DNA of 64,000 nucleotides, from NCBI GenBank assembly GCA_003268905.1, contig QLTU01000002.1, positions 39,313 to 103,312 of the forward strand, written 5' to 3'. The translations under genes and the position numbers were made by a program. Below, piece by piece: positions 50,043 to 60,560 of this stretch (position 1 is its first letter; each line of letters starts with the position of its first letter). This stretch comes from Acidovorax defluvii. GTDB lineage: Bacteria > Pseudomonadota > Gammaproteobacteria > Burkholderiales > Burkholderiaceae_C. The notes beneath the pieces were generated by a model that was not told the DNA's origin, ran no database searches, and worked only from the letters and a program-made list of their open reading frames with translations.

Positions 50043-51458
50043 TCAATGCGCAGTGAAGTTGACACGGTCAGGCACTGGCTTGGTTGCACCCAAACTGCTC
50101 CACCATGGCATCAGAAGGAAGAAACCGAAGTAGAACAACGTGCCAACCTGCGAAACACGCTCACCCACTGGAGATGGCGGTTGCACACCCAGATATCCAA
50201 GGATCAGGAAGTTGATCACAAAGACGGCGTACAGGTACTTGTGCCAGGTTGGGCGATAGCGGATGGACTTCACAGCGCAGGTATCAAGCCATGGCAGGAA
50301 GAACAAGATGATCACCGCACCACCCATCACCACCACGCCCCAGAACTTGGCGTCGATCGAGAGCATCAGCACAACTGCCACCAATGCAGCGACAACAACG
50401 CCAGCCTTGAGGAAGCCGGGCAATTTGCCCTTGACCACACCGATCAGGGCACCTGCCACCACACACGCAATCAATGCGTACATCATTTCGCTGGTAATGG
50501 CACGCAGCATGGAATAAAACGGCGTGAAGTACCAGACAGGTGCAATGTGCAACGGCGTCACCATCGGATCTGCCGGAATGAAGTTGTTGTACTCCAGGAA
50601 ATAGCCACCGAACTCGGGCGCAAAAAACACGACCGCAGTGAAAGCCATGAGGAACATGCTCAACGCAAAGATGTCATGCACCGTGTAGTAAGGGTGGAAG
50701 GGCACGCCATCAAGCGGCTTGCCCTTGGCATCCTTGGGCGCATTGGGAGCCTTGATTTCCACACCGTCCGGGTTGTTGGACCCCACGTCGTGCAAAGCCA
50801 GCAAGTGGGCTACCACCAACCCCAGCAGCACCAGCGGCACGGCGATCACGTGGAAGCTGAAGAAGCGGTTCAGCGTGGCATCGCCCACCACAAAGTCACC
50901 ACGAATCAGCAACGCCAGGTCAGGACCGACGAACGGAATGGCGGCAAACAGGTTCACGATCACCTGGGCGCCCCAATACGACATCTGACCCCAAGGCAAC
51001 AGATAGCCCATGAAGGCTTCAGCCATGAGCGCCAGGAAAATCGCACAGCCAAAGATCCAGACCAACTCGCGCGGCTTGCGATAGCTGCCATAAATCAGAC
51101 CGCGGAACATGTGCAGGTAAACGACGATGAAAAACGCCGAAGCCCCTGTGGAGTGCATGTAACGAATGAGCCAACCCCAAGGCACGTCGCGCATGATGTA
51201 CTCGACTGACGCAAACGCCAGTGCCGCATCCGGCTTGTAGTGCATCACCAGGAAGATCCCGGTAACGATCTGGATCACCAGCACCACCAGTGCCAGCGAG
51301 CCAAAGACGTACCAGAAGTTGAAGTTTTTTGGAGCGTAGTACTCCGACATGTGCACGCGGTAGGCATCGAACGCCGTTGGAAAACGGTTTTCGAACCAGT
51401 TGGTGACCTTGGCTCCCGCCGAGGCGTTGGGAGAGATTTCTTTGAATTCGTGGGCCAT
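50043..51458 (-). CDS. petB: Cytochrome b of the bc1 complex
   Basis: 471 residues with eight membrane segments. Haem-ligand region HSTGASAFFIVVYLHMFRG and the paired ligands near VIAVPLVLLGLVVAHLLALH; the quinol-site PDW/PEW signature appears as PEF (FFAPEFGGYF). It oxidises ubiquinol and pumps protons. AAGGAG precedes the ATG at 51458. Longer than minimal cytochrome b because of an extra C-terminal segment, common in betaproteobacteria. Confidence 0.96.
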   Translation of the reverse strand: MAHEFKEISPNASAGAKVTNWFENRFPTAFDAYRVHMSEYYAPKNFNFWYVFGSLALVVLVIQIVTGIFLVMHYKPDAALAFASVEYIMRDVPWGWLIRYMHSTGASAFFIVVYLHMFRGLIYGSYRKPRELVWIFGCAIFLALMAEAFMGYLLPWGQMSYWGAQVIVNLFAAIPFVGPDLALLIRGDFVVGDATLNRFFSFHVIAVPLVLLGLVVAHLLALHDVGSNNPDGVEIKAPNAPKDAKGKPLDGVPFHPYYTVHDIFALSMFLMAFTAVVFFAPEFGGYFLEYNNFIPADPMVTPLHIAPVWYFTPFYSMLRAITSEMMYALIACVVAGALIGVVKGKLPGFLKAGVVVAALVAVVLMLSIDAKFWGVVVMGGAVIILFFLPWLDTCAVKSIRYRPTWHKYLYAVFVINFLILGYLGVQPPSPVGERVSQVGTLFYFGFFLLMPWWSSLGATKPVPDRVNFTAH

Positions 51459-51469
51459 TTAGTGCTCCT

Positions 51470-52066
51470 TCAGGCCTTCTTGTCTTCGCCGATGATCAGA
51501 CGTGTATCGGAGAGATACATGTGCGGAGGCACTTCGAGGTTGTCAGGCGCGGGCTTGTTCTTGAAGACCCGACCGGCCACGTCAAACGTGGAACCGTGGC
51601 AGGCGCAGAGGAAACCACCATGCCAGTCGTCGGGCAGGGATGGCTGCGGGCCGGCCTGCAGCCTGTCTCCGGGCGAGCAGCCCAAGTGGGTACAGATACC
51701 CACGCCGACAAACACTTCAGGCTTGATCGAGCGGTGCTGATTCTTGGCGTAATCAGGGGTGGGATAAGCTTTTCGATCCGACTTGGGATCAGCCAGCTGG
51801 GACTCGGTCTGTGCAAGGGATTCCAGCTGCTCGGGGGTGCGCTTGAAGATCCATACAGGCTTGCCGCGCCACTCCACAGTGATTTTTTCTCCGGGCTTTA
51901 GGGCGGAGATATCTACTTCGACGGCGGCACCTGCGGCCTTGGCTCGCTCGGAGGGCTGAAAAGAACTCACGAAAGGTACGGCAGCTGCCACGCCGCCCAC
52001 CGCACCAGCACAGGCAGACGTGATGATCCACGTGCGCTTGCTGGAGTCGATTGGAGTGTCACTCAT
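51470..52066 (-). CDS. petA: Rieske iron-sulfur subunit of the bc1 complex
   Basis: 198 residues. The 2Fe-2S ligands are in CTHLGCSPG and CACHGSTFD, with the expected spacing. An N-terminal membrane anchor (about 12-32) follows SKRTWIITSA. First gene of the petA-petB-petC operon, with GAGGATC before the ATG. It diverges from mscL. Confidence 0.96.
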   Translation of the reverse strand: MSDTPIDSSKRTWIITSACAGAVGGVAAAVPFVSSFQPSERAKAAGAAVEVDISALKPGEKITVEWRGKPVWIFKRTPEQLESLAQTESQLADPKSDRKAYPTPDYAKNQHRSIKPEVFVGVGICTHLGCSPGDRLQAGPQPSLPDDWHGGFLCACHGSTFDVAGRVFKNKPAPDNLEVPPHMYLSDTRLIIGEDKKA

Positions 52067-52152
52067 GGGGATCCTCGATGAACATCGCTAGATTGGGGTC
52101 AACCCCGAATTGTAGCGGAGTGAAAATGGATAATTCAATGTGCACGCACCTG

Positions 52153-52179
52153 TTGACAGGTTCCCGGTATCGGTAAACT
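52153..52179 (+). promoter_or_regulatory. Candidate mscL promoter
   Basis: TTGACA at 52153-52158 and TAAACT at 52174-52179; spacing of 15 is short. 38 bp upstream of the mscL ATG. Confidence 0.35.
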
Positions 52180-52216
52180 TGCGCATTCGCAACCAATCGA
52201 GAAATAACCTATTATC

Positions 52217-52639
52217 ATGATGCAAGAATTCCGCGAATTTGCGATCAAGGGCAACGTGATCGACTTGGCCGTCGGTGTCATCATTGGTGGCGCCTTTGGA
52301 AAAATTGTCGACTCGGTAGTTTCCGACCTTATTTTGCCCGTGGTGGGCCTGGTGTTTGGCAAACTGGATTTTTCCAACATGTTTGTCGCGCTGGGCGAGG
52401 TGCCGGCGGGTACGGCGCTCACACTGGATGCGCTGAAAAAGGCTGGCGTTCCCGTATTTGCCTATGGAAACTTCATCACCGTGGCGGTGAACTTCCTGAT
52501 CCTTGCGTTCATCATTTTCATGATGGTCAAGCAGATCAACCGCCTCAAGCGCGAAGCGCCTGCAGCACCGGCTGCCCCTGCAGCCCCAGCTGAAGACATC
52601 GTGCTGCTGCGCGAAATCCGAGACAGCCTCAAACGCTAA
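52217..52639 (+). CDS. mscL: Large-conductance mechanosensitive channel
   Basis: 140 residues. [20 protein letters not shown] and [19 protein letters not shown] form the N-terminal helix and pore-lining first segment; the second segment is [18 protein letters not shown]. It opens on osmotic downshock. An Ala/Pro-rich linker precedes the C-terminal helix [16 protein letters not shown] strong terminator follows. Confidence 0.96.
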   Translation: MMQEFREFAIKGNVIDLAVGVIIGGAFGKIVDSVVSDLILPVVGLVFGKLDFSNMFVALGEVPAGTALTLDALKKAGVPVFAYGNFITVAVNFLILAFIIFMMVKQINRLKREAPAAPAAPAAPAEDIVLLREIRDSLKR

Positions 52640-52689
52640 CCAGCGCGATCCGGCGCGCAGCACTGTCGCGTCACCAGCACCAGCGTCCG

Positions 52690-52715
52690 CGCCCTCTGCT
52701 ACAGAGGGCGTTTTT
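52690..52715 (+). terminator. Terminator after mscL
   Basis: CGCCCTCTG (52690-52698) pairs perfectly with CAGAGGGCG (52702-52710), then TTTTTA. The T-tract overlaps the stop codon of the convergent pdxA (52714-52716). Confidence 0.85.
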
Positions 52716-53742
52716 ACTGAGCCATCTGGCGTGCAATGCGCACGGCTTCCACCAAGCTCGCGGCATCGGCCACACCTTGGCCGGCAATGTCAAATGCGGT
52801 GCCGTGATCGGGGCTGGTGCGCACCAGCGGCAGGCCCAGCGTCACGTTGACCCCTTTGTCAACGCCCAGGTATTTCACCGGAATCAACCCCTGGTCGTGG
52901 TACATGGCCAGCACCACATCAAACTCCCCGGCACGCTGCGACGTATGGCGAGCGCGCATGAACACCGTGTCGGGCGCATAGGGGCCGTGCACATCCATTC
53001 CCAGCGCGCGGGCGTCGGCCACAGCGGGCGCAATGCTTTCGATCTCTTCGCGCCCGAACAAGCCTCCCTCGCCAGCATGCGGATTGAGGCCTGCCACTGC
53101 GATGCGAGGCACGCGGCCGAGGGTTCGCAGCAGCGCTGCATGGGTGATCTGCAGGGTCTGCACGATGTTCTCCCGGGTCACTGCGGCTATGGCGTCACGC
53201 AGCGACATATGAATGCTGACCAGCACCGTGCGCAACTCGTCACTGGCCAGCATCATGCGCACCGGCATGGCTGCCAGCGGCACGCCTTGGTGGGTTGCCG
53301 CCTCGGCCTGCAGCAATTCGGTGTGCCCCGGGAAGGCCACACCGGCGGCAGACAGCGCCTCCTTGTGCAGTGGTGCTGTTACGAGAGCGGCGATGTGGCC
53401 CTGCAGGGCGGCACGCGCCGCCCACACCACGCAATCGGCCGCCGCACGGCCTGCTGCAGCGCTGACGCGGCCCCACGGAACAGGGCCGGGCAAGCCCGGC
53501 AGTTGCAGCACCGGCATGCAGCGTGGCGGCACGTGCCATGCATCATCGGGCGACACGATCTGCGCCACCGGCAACTCCAGCACGCCGGGTCGCACGATGC
53601 ACTGCGCGGCACGACGCAAGGTCGCCAGATCCCCCACCGCAAAGCAGCCGCGCAGATCGTCGGGAGCATCGCGAAAGGCCTTGGCCACGATTTCGGGGCC
53701 GATACCCGCCGGGTCACCTTGTGTGATGGCAATGGTTTGCAT
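52714..53742 (-). CDS. pdxA: 4-hydroxythreonine-4-phosphate dehydrogenase
   Basis: 342 residues. Oxidises 4-phosphohydroxy-L-threonine in vitamin B6 synthesis. The N-terminus QTIAITQGDPAGIGPEI, ALVTAPLHKEAL, FPGHTELL and the metal-binding GLNPHAGEGGLFG and MYHDQGL are present. It is convergent with mscL. A repeat unit lies just upstream of its start. Confidence 0.95.
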   Translation of the reverse strand: MQTIAITQGDPAGIGPEIVAKAFRDAPDDLRGCFAVGDLATLRRAAQCIVRPGVLELPVAQIVSPDDAWHVPPRCMPVLQLPGLPGPVPWGRVSAAAGRAAADCVVWAARAALQGHIAALVTAPLHKEALSAAGVAFPGHTELLQAEAATHQGVPLAAMPVRMMLASDELRTVLVSIHMSLRDAIAAVTRENIVQTLQITHAALLRTLGRVPRIAVAGLNPHAGEGGLFGREEIESIAPAVADARALGMDVHGPYAPDTVFMRARHTSQRAGEFDVVLAMYHDQGLIPVKYLGVDKGVNVTLGLPLVRTSPDHGTAFDIAGQGVADAASLVEAVRIARQMAQ

Positions 53743-53756
53743 AATGAATATTTGGT

Positions 53757-53815
53757 TAAATCAGCCTGAAATGCTTATATATAAAGCGCAAATAGCTACT
53801 AATTAAATAGCACTT
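53757..53815 (+). repeat. Dispersed two-hairpin intergenic repeat, unit 9
   Basis: ATGCTTATATATAAAGCGCA, then AATAGCTACTAATTAAATAGCA. It lies between the pdxA start and the Nif3-like stop. Confidence 0.75.
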
Positions 53816-53847
53816 TATACGGTGCACCACACACCGGCGGGCGCCGT

Positions 53848-54597
53848 TCAGGCCGGATTGTCGATCTCGACGAAATGGTGCTCTATCCCCAGTTGCTGCG
53901 CCACCAGCCCCGCGGCTGCAGGCGCGCCATAGCGCTCGGTGGCATGGTGGCCGGCAGCGATAAAAGCCACGCCCATTTCCCGCGCCAGGTGCGCCTGGGG
54001 CTCGGAGATTTCGCCGGTAATGAAGGCGTCGGCCCCGGCTGCAATGGCAGATTCAAAATAGCCCTGCGCCCCGCCCGTGCACCAGGCCACGCGCTGGATG
54101 CGCCGCGCCGCTGGCTGCACCAGCGTCACCGCGCGGCCAAGCGCCTGTGCAACATGGTCGGCCAGGGCCTGCGCACCATCAAACGCGGCCGGCCCGGCAA
54201 AGCCCAGGTCCTGCTCGCCAAAGCGCTGGTCGGCGGCCCAGCCCAGCACCCGGCCCAGCTGCGCGTTGTTACCCACTTCGAGGTGCGCATCCAGCGGCAA
54301 ATGGTAGGCAAACAGGTTGATGTCATACGCCAGCAACAGCCGCAGACGCTCGCGCATCCAGCCAGTGATGCGGCCGTCCTGGCCACGCCAGAAAAGGCCG
54401 TGGTGCACAAAAATGGCGTCGGCCCGGCGAGCGATAGCCGCTTCGATCAGCGCCCTGCTGGCCGTCACGCCACTCACCAGGCAGGCAATATCGGGCTTGC
54501 CCTCGACCTGCAGACCGTTGGGGCCGTAGTCCTTGAAACGTTCGGGTTGTAGCAGTGCATCAAAAGCCTGCTGCAGTTGTTGGCGGGAAACACTCAT
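53848..54597 (-). CDS. Nif3-like dinuclear-metal protein
   Basis: 249 residues from the ATG at 54597; the frame extends upstream but lacks family likeness. NIF3/YbgI hallmarks: YGPNGLQVEG near the start, AIFVHHGLFWRG with metal-binding His, FAYHLPLDAHLEVGNN, and near the end FIAAGHHATERYG. The family forms toroidal hexamers with a two-metal site; its cellular role is unsettled. It diverges from the DegS-like protease. Confidence 0.88.
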   Translation of the reverse strand: MSVSRQQLQQAFDALLQPERFKDYGPNGLQVEGKPDIACLVSGVTASRALIEAAIARRADAIFVHHGLFWRGQDGRITGWMRERLRLLLAYDINLFAYHLPLDAHLEVGNNAQLGRVLGWAADQRFGEQDLGFAGPAAFDGAQALADHVAQALGRAVTLVQPAARRIQRVAWCTGGAQGYFESAIAAGADAFITGEISEPQAHLAREMGVAFIAAGHHATERYGAPAAAGLVAQQLGIEHHFVEIDNPA

Positions 54598-54721
54598 GCG
54601 CCTATTGTCGCGCGCGGCCACGCCCCCATCTCTGACAGGCTTGGAGGACAATCGCACCAGCGTGCCGCCCCGCCATGCAAAGCGCGGCGTACTGCCCTTT
54701 CTTAGCCAACCTTCCAATTCC

Positions 54722-55867
<1,146 letters not shown>

Positions 55868-55945
55868 CAAGGGAGCGACCGGTCGGCTCGGGTTTTCGGA
55901 AAATCATGCGTGCGCTGCTGCGGCTGCGGGCACGCAAACGCTCCT

Positions 55946-55998
55946 AAACCAATAGCTGTTAGCGCTTGACGGGCAAGCGCTGGAAGCATTTTTGGTGA
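55946..55998 (-). repeat. Dispersed two-hairpin intergenic repeat, unit 10
   Basis: Hairpin 1 is AGCGCTTG-ACGGG-CAAGCGCT, perfect but with a different loop-proximal pair from unit 7; AATAGCTGTT is the decayed second hairpin. Lies after the DegS-like gene. Confidence 0.75.
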
Positions 55999-56028
55999 AA
56001 TACCCGCCTCTGACAGCCCCAGCCGCCC

Positions 56029-56096
56029 TGAAACCAAGGGGCCGCTCGCAGAGTAGGCATTGGTTTCAACGGCATCCGCCCGAACGGGCGGTGATG
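56029..56096. terminator. Two hairpins between the DegS-like gene and tatC
   Basis: TGAAACCAA (56029-56037) pairs perfectly with TTGGTTTCA (56060-56068) over a 22-base loop; then CCGCCCG-AA-CGGGCGG (56076-56091) with flanking GCATC/GATGC. No long T-run, but they separate convergent genes. Nothing else is seen in 55868-56171 apart from a repeat unit. Confidence 0.5.
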
Positions 56097-56171
56097 CATG
56101 GCATCAGAGACTTGTTGCCAACCAGGTGTTTGTGTTTCAGACCCGTGCCAGAAATACGCCGGTGATGGCCA

Positions 56172-56969
56172 TCAGGACGACGAAGAAGCCGCTTCTTCCG
56201 TGTCCTCGGGTGCCTTGGTGTGCTTGATGAAAATCTGTGCTGCCCAGATACCCACTTCGTACAGCAGGCACATCGGAATGGCCAAAGCCAGCTGGGACAC
56301 CACATCCGGGGGTGTGACCACCGCCGCGATGACGAAGGCGATCACGATGAAATAACCCCGAAAATTCTTGAGCTTTTCCACACTCACAATGTTCATGCGG
56401 GCCAGCACGACCACCGCAATCGGCACCTCAAACGACAGACCAAATGCCATGAACATGGTCAGCACGAAGCTGAGGTAAGCCTCGATGTCTGGTGCCGCCG
56501 TGATGCTTTTGGGTGCAAAGCCCTGAATGAAGCTGAACACCTGCCCAAACACGAAAAAGTAGCAAAAAGCCACCCCGAAGAAGAAGAGCACGGTGCTCGA
56601 CACCACCAGAGGCAACACCAGCTTTTTCTCGTGCGAATAAAGACCGGGTGCAATAAAAGCCCACAGTTGCCACAGCACAAACGGCAATGCCAGCAAAAAC
56701 GCCGACATGAGCAGTATTTTCAGCGGCACCATGAACGGCGATATCACCGACGTCGCGATCAGGGTGGCCCCTTTGGGCAGATGCGCCACCAGCGGTGCCG
56801 CCAGAAAGTCGTAGAGCTCGCCCGGGCCGGGAAAGAAAAATAGCAGCGCAGCCGCCACACCGATGGCGATCATGGCCTTGACCAGGCGGTCGCGCAGCTC
56901 CATGAGGTGCTGCACAAACGGCTGCTCTGTGCCGGCCAGTTCGTCGTCTTTGGGGGTGGTTTCGGACAT
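56172..56969 (-). CDS. tatC: Twin-arginine translocase subunit TatC
   Basis: 265 residues with six membrane segments. The N-terminal FVQHLMELRDRLVKAM binds the twin-arginine signal; MAFGLSFEVPIAVVVLARM is also characteristic. It exports folded proteins, possibly including the lytic transglycosylase at 28196. Last gene of tatA-tatB-tatC, 53 bases after tatB. Confidence 0.96.
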   Translation of the reverse strand: MSETTPKDDELAGTEQPFVQHLMELRDRLVKAMIAIGVAAALLFFFPGPGELYDFLAAPLVAHLPKGATLIATSVISPFMVPLKILLMSAFLLALPFVLWQLWAFIAPGLYSHEKKLVLPLVVSSTVLFFFGVAFCYFFVFGQVFSFIQGFAPKSITAAPDIEAYLSFVLTMFMAFGLSFEVPIAVVVLARMNIVSVEKLKNFRGYFIVIAFVIAAVVTPPDVVSQLALAIPMCLLYEVGIWAAQIFIKHTKAPEDTEEAASSSS

Positions 56970-57022
56970 GTTGGAGTTTCGCGGGCGTCAGCAACGCCCC
57001 CGCTGCGCCGCAAGGCGCAGCA

Positions 57023-57484
57023 TCAATGGAATTTCTGCGGCCGGTAGCGCGCAACGCGCGCCGCGCCCGACAGGGCCTTGGTACGCACGCCGCTGCGCGC
57101 CTTGTACCACTGGGGCATGGCGCCCTTTTTCAGGCGCCAGTTCTTGCCCGGATGCCTGTAGGCCGGCACCACGGCATATGAATCCTGCAGCTCGCCAGAG
57201 GCAGTGCCGGTGGCCTGCGCCAAGTCTTTTTCGAATTCGCTGGCGCTGGTCTGGATGGATTGCTCCACGTCCCGGGCCGCGTTTTCAACCGTGTCCTTCA
57301 TCTTCTTGAGCTCGTCGAGCTCCATGGACCGGTTGACTTCGGACTTCACGTCCGCCACATAACGCTGCGCCTTGCCCAGCAAGGCGCCCACCGTGCGGGC
57401 AACGCGGGGCAGCTTCTCGGGCCCGATGACAATGAGTGCCACCACGCCGATCAGCGCCATCTTGGACAGGCCAATATCAATCAT
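57023..57484 (-). CDS. tatB: Twin-arginine translocase subunit TatB
   Basis: 153 residues. [20 protein letters not shown] and [13 protein letters not shown] mark the membrane segment and hinge, followed by a long amphipathic helix. It passes substrates from TatC to TatA. It lies 20 bases after tatA. Confidence 0.95.
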   Translation of the reverse strand: MIDIGLSKMALIGVVALIVIGPEKLPRVARTVGALLGKAQRYVADVKSEVNRSMELDELKKMKDTVENAARDVEQSIQTSASEFEKDLAQATGTASGELQDSYAVVPAYRHPGKNWRLKKGAMPQWYKARSGVRTKALSGAARVARYRPQKFH

Positions 57485-57504
57485 GGAAACGCCAGCGCCC
57501 GAGC

Positions 57505-57747
57505 TCAGCTCTTTTGCTTGGCTTCAACATCAATGGTGGTCTTGTCAGCGGCGGCCTGGTTGGCCACCTGGCCGGTGGGAGGCGTCGTGGCGTTGGTGTC
57601 GGGCGAGGAGCCATCCTTCATGCCGTCCTTGAAGCCCTTGACGGCCCCTCCAAGGTCTGAGCCCATGTTCTTGAGTTTCTTGGTGCCAAACACCATCACG
57701 ACGATCAACAGCACGATCAGCCAGTGCCAGATAGAGAAAGAGCCCAT
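57505..57747 (-). CDS. tatA: Twin-arginine translocase subunit TatA
   Basis: 80 residues. One membrane segment ([16 protein letters not shown]) and the amphipathic helix [20 protein letters not shown]. It polymerises to let folded proteins cross. AGGAGA precedes the ATG. Confidence 0.96.
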   Translation of the reverse strand: MGSFSIWHWLIVLLIVVMVFGTKKLKNMGSDLGGAVKGFKDGMKDGSSPDTNATTPPTGQVANQAAADKTTIDVEAKQKS

Positions 57748-57836
57748 GGAATATCTCCTAACGAATTGGAATCATTTTAGACGTGGGCTGTGACAGGAGT
57801 TCAAAGCCCCTGCACAACCCCCTGACTCAAAAGCGT

Positions 57837-58193
57837 TCAGCCTTTGAACCACGGACGGGGACCACCCATCACATGCAGGTGCAGATGGTGGATTTCCTGC
57901 CCGCCTTCAAGCCCCGTGTTCACCACAACGCGAAAACCGCCCTCGGGGTAGGGTTTGCAGCCCTGCTCCAGCGCCAGGCGCGGCGCCAGCGCCAGCATGC
58001 GGCCGAGCAGGCCTGCGTGCTCGGGTGCAATCTGTGCCATGGAGGGAATATGCAGCTTGGGCACCATCAAAAAGTGCACGGGCGCCCAAGGGTGGATGTC
58101 ATGGAAGGCGAAAATTTCCTCGTCTTCATAGACTTTTTTCGAGGGAATCTGGCCTGCGATGATTTTGCAGAAAAGGCAGTTCGGATCGTGCAT
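57837..58193 (-). CDS. hinT: HIT-family purine nucleoside phosphoramidase (HinT-like)
   Basis: 118 residues from the ATG at 58193. NCLFCKIIAGQIPSKKVYED, the fold strand FAFHDIHPWAPVHFLMVPK and the triad HHLHLHV are typical of HinT. It hydrolyses adenosine 5'-phosphoramidates. It lies between the patatin-like gene and tatA on the same strand. Confidence 0.93.
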   Translation of the reverse strand: MHDPNCLFCKIIAGQIPSKKVYEDEEIFAFHDIHPWAPVHFLMVPKLHIPSMAQIAPEHAGLLGRMLALAPRLALEQGCKPYPEGGFRVVVNTGLEGGQEIHHLHLHVMGGPRPWFKG

Positions 58194-58238
58194 GGTTGAA
58201 AAAGAAGGCTGGCTCAGTGCGCGGCCGCACACCAGCAG

Positions 58239-59270
58239 TTACACATTGTCGGCGATGTTGAGCGAGGGGCGCACGCCCACGTCCTGGTGGTGTGCTTTCA
58301 GCCAGTTCTGGCCCTCTGTGCGCCCCAGCTCGAACAGCTTGCGCACAAAAGACATGTCCGCGCGCGACTTGCTGTCCGCACCAAAGGGGGCCAGCGCCGC
58401 GCCGCCGTCAATGCGGTGCATGCGCACGTTCTTGTAGCGGCGCGCGTCCAGCTTGCCCTCGGCCAGCAGGCGCCGCACAAACTCGATGGCGCGCAATTCG
58501 GCCAGCAGGCTGGCATTGAAGGTGACCTCATTCATGCGCTCGATGATTTCAGGCGCCGTGTCGGGCAGCGCATGGTGCTCGGTGGGGTTGATCTGCACCA
58601 GCAGGATGTCGGAGGTTTCGGTCTGGTAGAGCAGCGGATGCAGCGCAGGATTGCCGGAATAGCCGCCATCCCAATACCGCTCTCCCTCGATTTCCACGGC
58701 CTTGAACAGCAGCGGCAGGCAGGCCGACGCCATCACCGCATCGGCACTGAGCCGTGCGCCCGAGAATATTTCGCCGCGCCCGGTGCGCACATTGGTGGCG
58801 CACACAAAAACCTTGGGGCCCGAGGCGCCTTTGGCGGCGCACAGCAGGTCGAAATCCACCTCGCGCTCCAGCAGCCGACGCAGCGGATTGATGTCCAGTG
58901 GATTGGTCTGGTAGGGCGAGAACCACCGGTTCATCATGCCCAGCAGCGGATGGGCGGCCGCCAGCGGCGTGCCCCACATCAGGCTGCCCAGCGTTCCCAC
59001 GCCTTCCCACAGCCGCTTCAGCCCGGCGCGGGCCAGCTCGCAGCCTGCCGCGTGGGCTTCTTTCGGATCTTTGTGCTGCCGCGCTGCCTGCGCAAAACCG
59101 TGCGCCACCACCACGGCGTTCATGGCCCCGGCGCTGGTGCCGCTGATGCCGTCAATCAACAGGCGCCCGTCTTCCAGCAGCGCATCCAGCACGCCCCAGG
59201 TCAGCGCGCCATGCGATCCGCCGCCCTGCAGCGCCAGGTTGATGGGGGCCAGCGTGTCACGCTCAGGCAT
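58239..59270 (-). CDS. Patatin-like phospholipase
   Basis: 343 residues. The oxyanion hole LALQGGGSHGALTWGVL, the nucleophile in GTSAGAMNAV and the catalytic Asp in YWDGGYSGNP make a complete Ser-Asp dyad. It should hydrolyse lipid esters; the substrate is unknown. No signal peptide. Its start overlaps the end of the small membrane protein gene by eight bases. Confidence 0.9.
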   Translation of the reverse strand: MPERDTLAPINLALQGGGSHGALTWGVLDALLEDGRLLIDGISGTSAGAMNAVVVAHGFAQAARQHKDPKEAHAAGCELARAGLKRLWEGVGTLGSLMWGTPLAAAHPLLGMMNRWFSPYQTNPLDINPLRRLLEREVDFDLLCAAKGASGPKVFVCATNVRTGRGEIFSGARLSADAVMASACLPLLFKAVEIEGERYWDGGYSGNPALHPLLYQTETSDILLVQINPTEHHALPDTAPEIIERMNEVTFNASLLAELRAIEFVRRLLAEGKLDARRYKNVRMHRIDGGAALAPFGADSKSRADMSFVRKLFELGRTEGQNWLKAHHQDVGVRPSLNIADNV

Positions 59271-59649
59271 CGATGGCCTGGCTTTTGTTCATGGTGACCA
59301 TGCCGCGCACGATGCGGTACAGGAACCAGATGGAGATCAGCCCCCAGGCCACCCAGCCGGGGAAGAAGAACAGCAGCCACAGCGGCGCCGTAATGATGTA
59401 CAGCACGCCTGCCCAGATCACGGTGCGGATGCGCCACGAAAAGTGGCTGGCCTGCCAGGTGCCCGCGCCTTCGCCCTGCTTCACCAGGTCGATGATCAGC
59501 GCGATGATGAGCAGCGCAGCGCCTGGCTGCGCGCCCGGAATGACCGCGCCCACCGCCACGATGAGGTGCAGCACATAGCTGACCCAGCCCCAGGCTTTCA
59601 GGCCCTCGGCTTTTTCGTCGTTGGTCTGCACATCGATGATGTCGTTCAT
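59263..59649 (-). CDS. Small membrane protein (DUF4870-like)
   Basis: 128 residues with about four hydrophobic segments, [19 protein letters not shown] and [20 protein letters not shown] among them. It looks like the DUF4870/TIM44-neighbour membrane proteins often found beside hisE in Burkholderiales. Function unknown. Its ATG overlaps the hisE stop by four bases and its end overlaps the patatin-like start, so the three are co-translated. Confidence 0.75.
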   Translation of the reverse strand: MNDIIDVQTNDEKAEGLKAWGWVSYVLHLIVAVGAVIPGAQPGAALLIIALIIDLVKQGEGAGTWQASHFSWRIRTVIWAGVLYIITAPLWLLFFFPGWVAWGLISIWFLYRIVRGMVTMNKSQAIDA

Positions 59650-60044
59650 GGGGATTCTTCCTGGGCAGCACGCGCAACGGCCTTGCGCAAGGCTTTTTCC
59701 TCGATGCCGCTGGTGCCTTCACGGCGTTCGAGTTCGGCCAGCACCTGGGCAGGCGTGAGGCCATAGTGGGCCAGCGCGATCATGGTGTGAAACCACAGGT
59801 CGGCTACCTCGTACACAATTTTGGCCTTGTTGGCGCCGTGGTCCACATCCTTGGCGGCCATGACCACCTCGGTGGCCTCTTCGCCGATCTTCTTCAAGAA
59901 CGCGTCGGGCCCCTTGTGCAGCAGGCGCGCCACATAGCTCTTGTCGGGGTCACCTCCGTGCGCGGGCTTGCGGCTTTCAATGACGGCGGCAAGGCGCGCC
60001 AATGCGTCCTGCGAGGATGGTGCCTGGGAATCGTTGGAACTCAT
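59646..60044 (-). CDS. hisE: Phosphoribosyl-ATP diphosphatase
   Basis: 132 residues. Second step of histidine synthesis. [31 protein letters not shown] and [13 protein letters not shown] carry the Glu/Asp residues that bind magnesium in the all-alpha NTP-PPase fold. It lies four bases after hisI. Confidence 0.95.
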   Translation of the reverse strand: MSSNDSQAPSSQDALARLAAVIESRKPAHGGDPDKSYVARLLHKGPDAFLKKIGEEATEVVMAAKDVDHGANKAKIVYEVADLWFHTMIALAHYGLTPAQVLAELERREGTSGIEEKALRKAVARAAQEESP

Positions 60045-60048
60045 GGTC

Positions 60049-60438
60049 TTATTTGTAGATGGATTCGGGGTCTTTCAAGACCGGTTCGACCGCCTGCCAG
60101 GCGCCGTCCTTGAGCACGCTGAAAAAGCAGCTGTGCCGGCCCGTGTGGCAGGCAATGCCAGGCTCGTGGCCCAGCTGCGTGACCTTGAGGAGCACCACGT
60201 CGTTGTCGCAATCGAGGCGAATTTCGTGCACCGTCTGCACATGGCCCGATTCCTCCCCCTTGAACCACAACTTCTTGCGCGAGCGGCTGAAGTACACGGC
60301 GCGACCGAGTTCTGCCGTCTTTGCCAGGGCTTCGCGGTTCATCCAGGCAAACATCAGCACGTCGCCCGTGCCCTGCTCTTGCGCAATCACGGGCACGAGG
60401 CCCTGCGCATCCCATTTCACTTCGTTAAGCCAGTTCAT
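60049..60438 (-). CDS. hisI: Phosphoribosyl-AMP cyclohydrolase
   Basis: 129 residues from the ATG at 60438. Third step of histidine synthesis. The zinc and magnesium sites are in [15 protein letters not shown] and [20 protein letters not shown] is typical. It is separate from hisE, as usual in this group. A repeat unit lies between it and hisF. Confidence 0.95.
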   Translation of the reverse strand: MNWLNEVKWDAQGLVPVIAQEQGTGDVLMFAWMNREALAKTAELGRAVYFSRSRKKLWFKGEESGHVQTVHEIRLDCDNDVVLLKVTQLGHEPGIACHTGRHSCFFSVLKDGAWQAVEPVLKDPESIYK

Positions 60439-60492
60439 GGAGGGATTCTCGGTGATTTGGGTGGCGGCGCAGGGCCCCGCCCTGGACATTTG

Positions 60493-60552
60493 AAGCCTTT
60501 TACCGCTCCAGCGCTTACGCATAAAGCGCCAATAGCTATCGAATAATGAGCA
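60493..60552 (+). repeat. Dispersed two-hairpin intergenic repeat, unit 11
   Basis: CCAGCGCTTACGC-ATAAAGCGCC forms hairpin 1, then AATAGCTATCGAATAATGAG. Lies between hisF and hisI. Confidence 0.8.
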
Positions 60553-60560
60553 ATTGACGG

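Noticed and set aside
49491-51209. A 572-codon plus-strand open frame
   Set aside because: Antisense to petB and petC, which have clear haem motifs.
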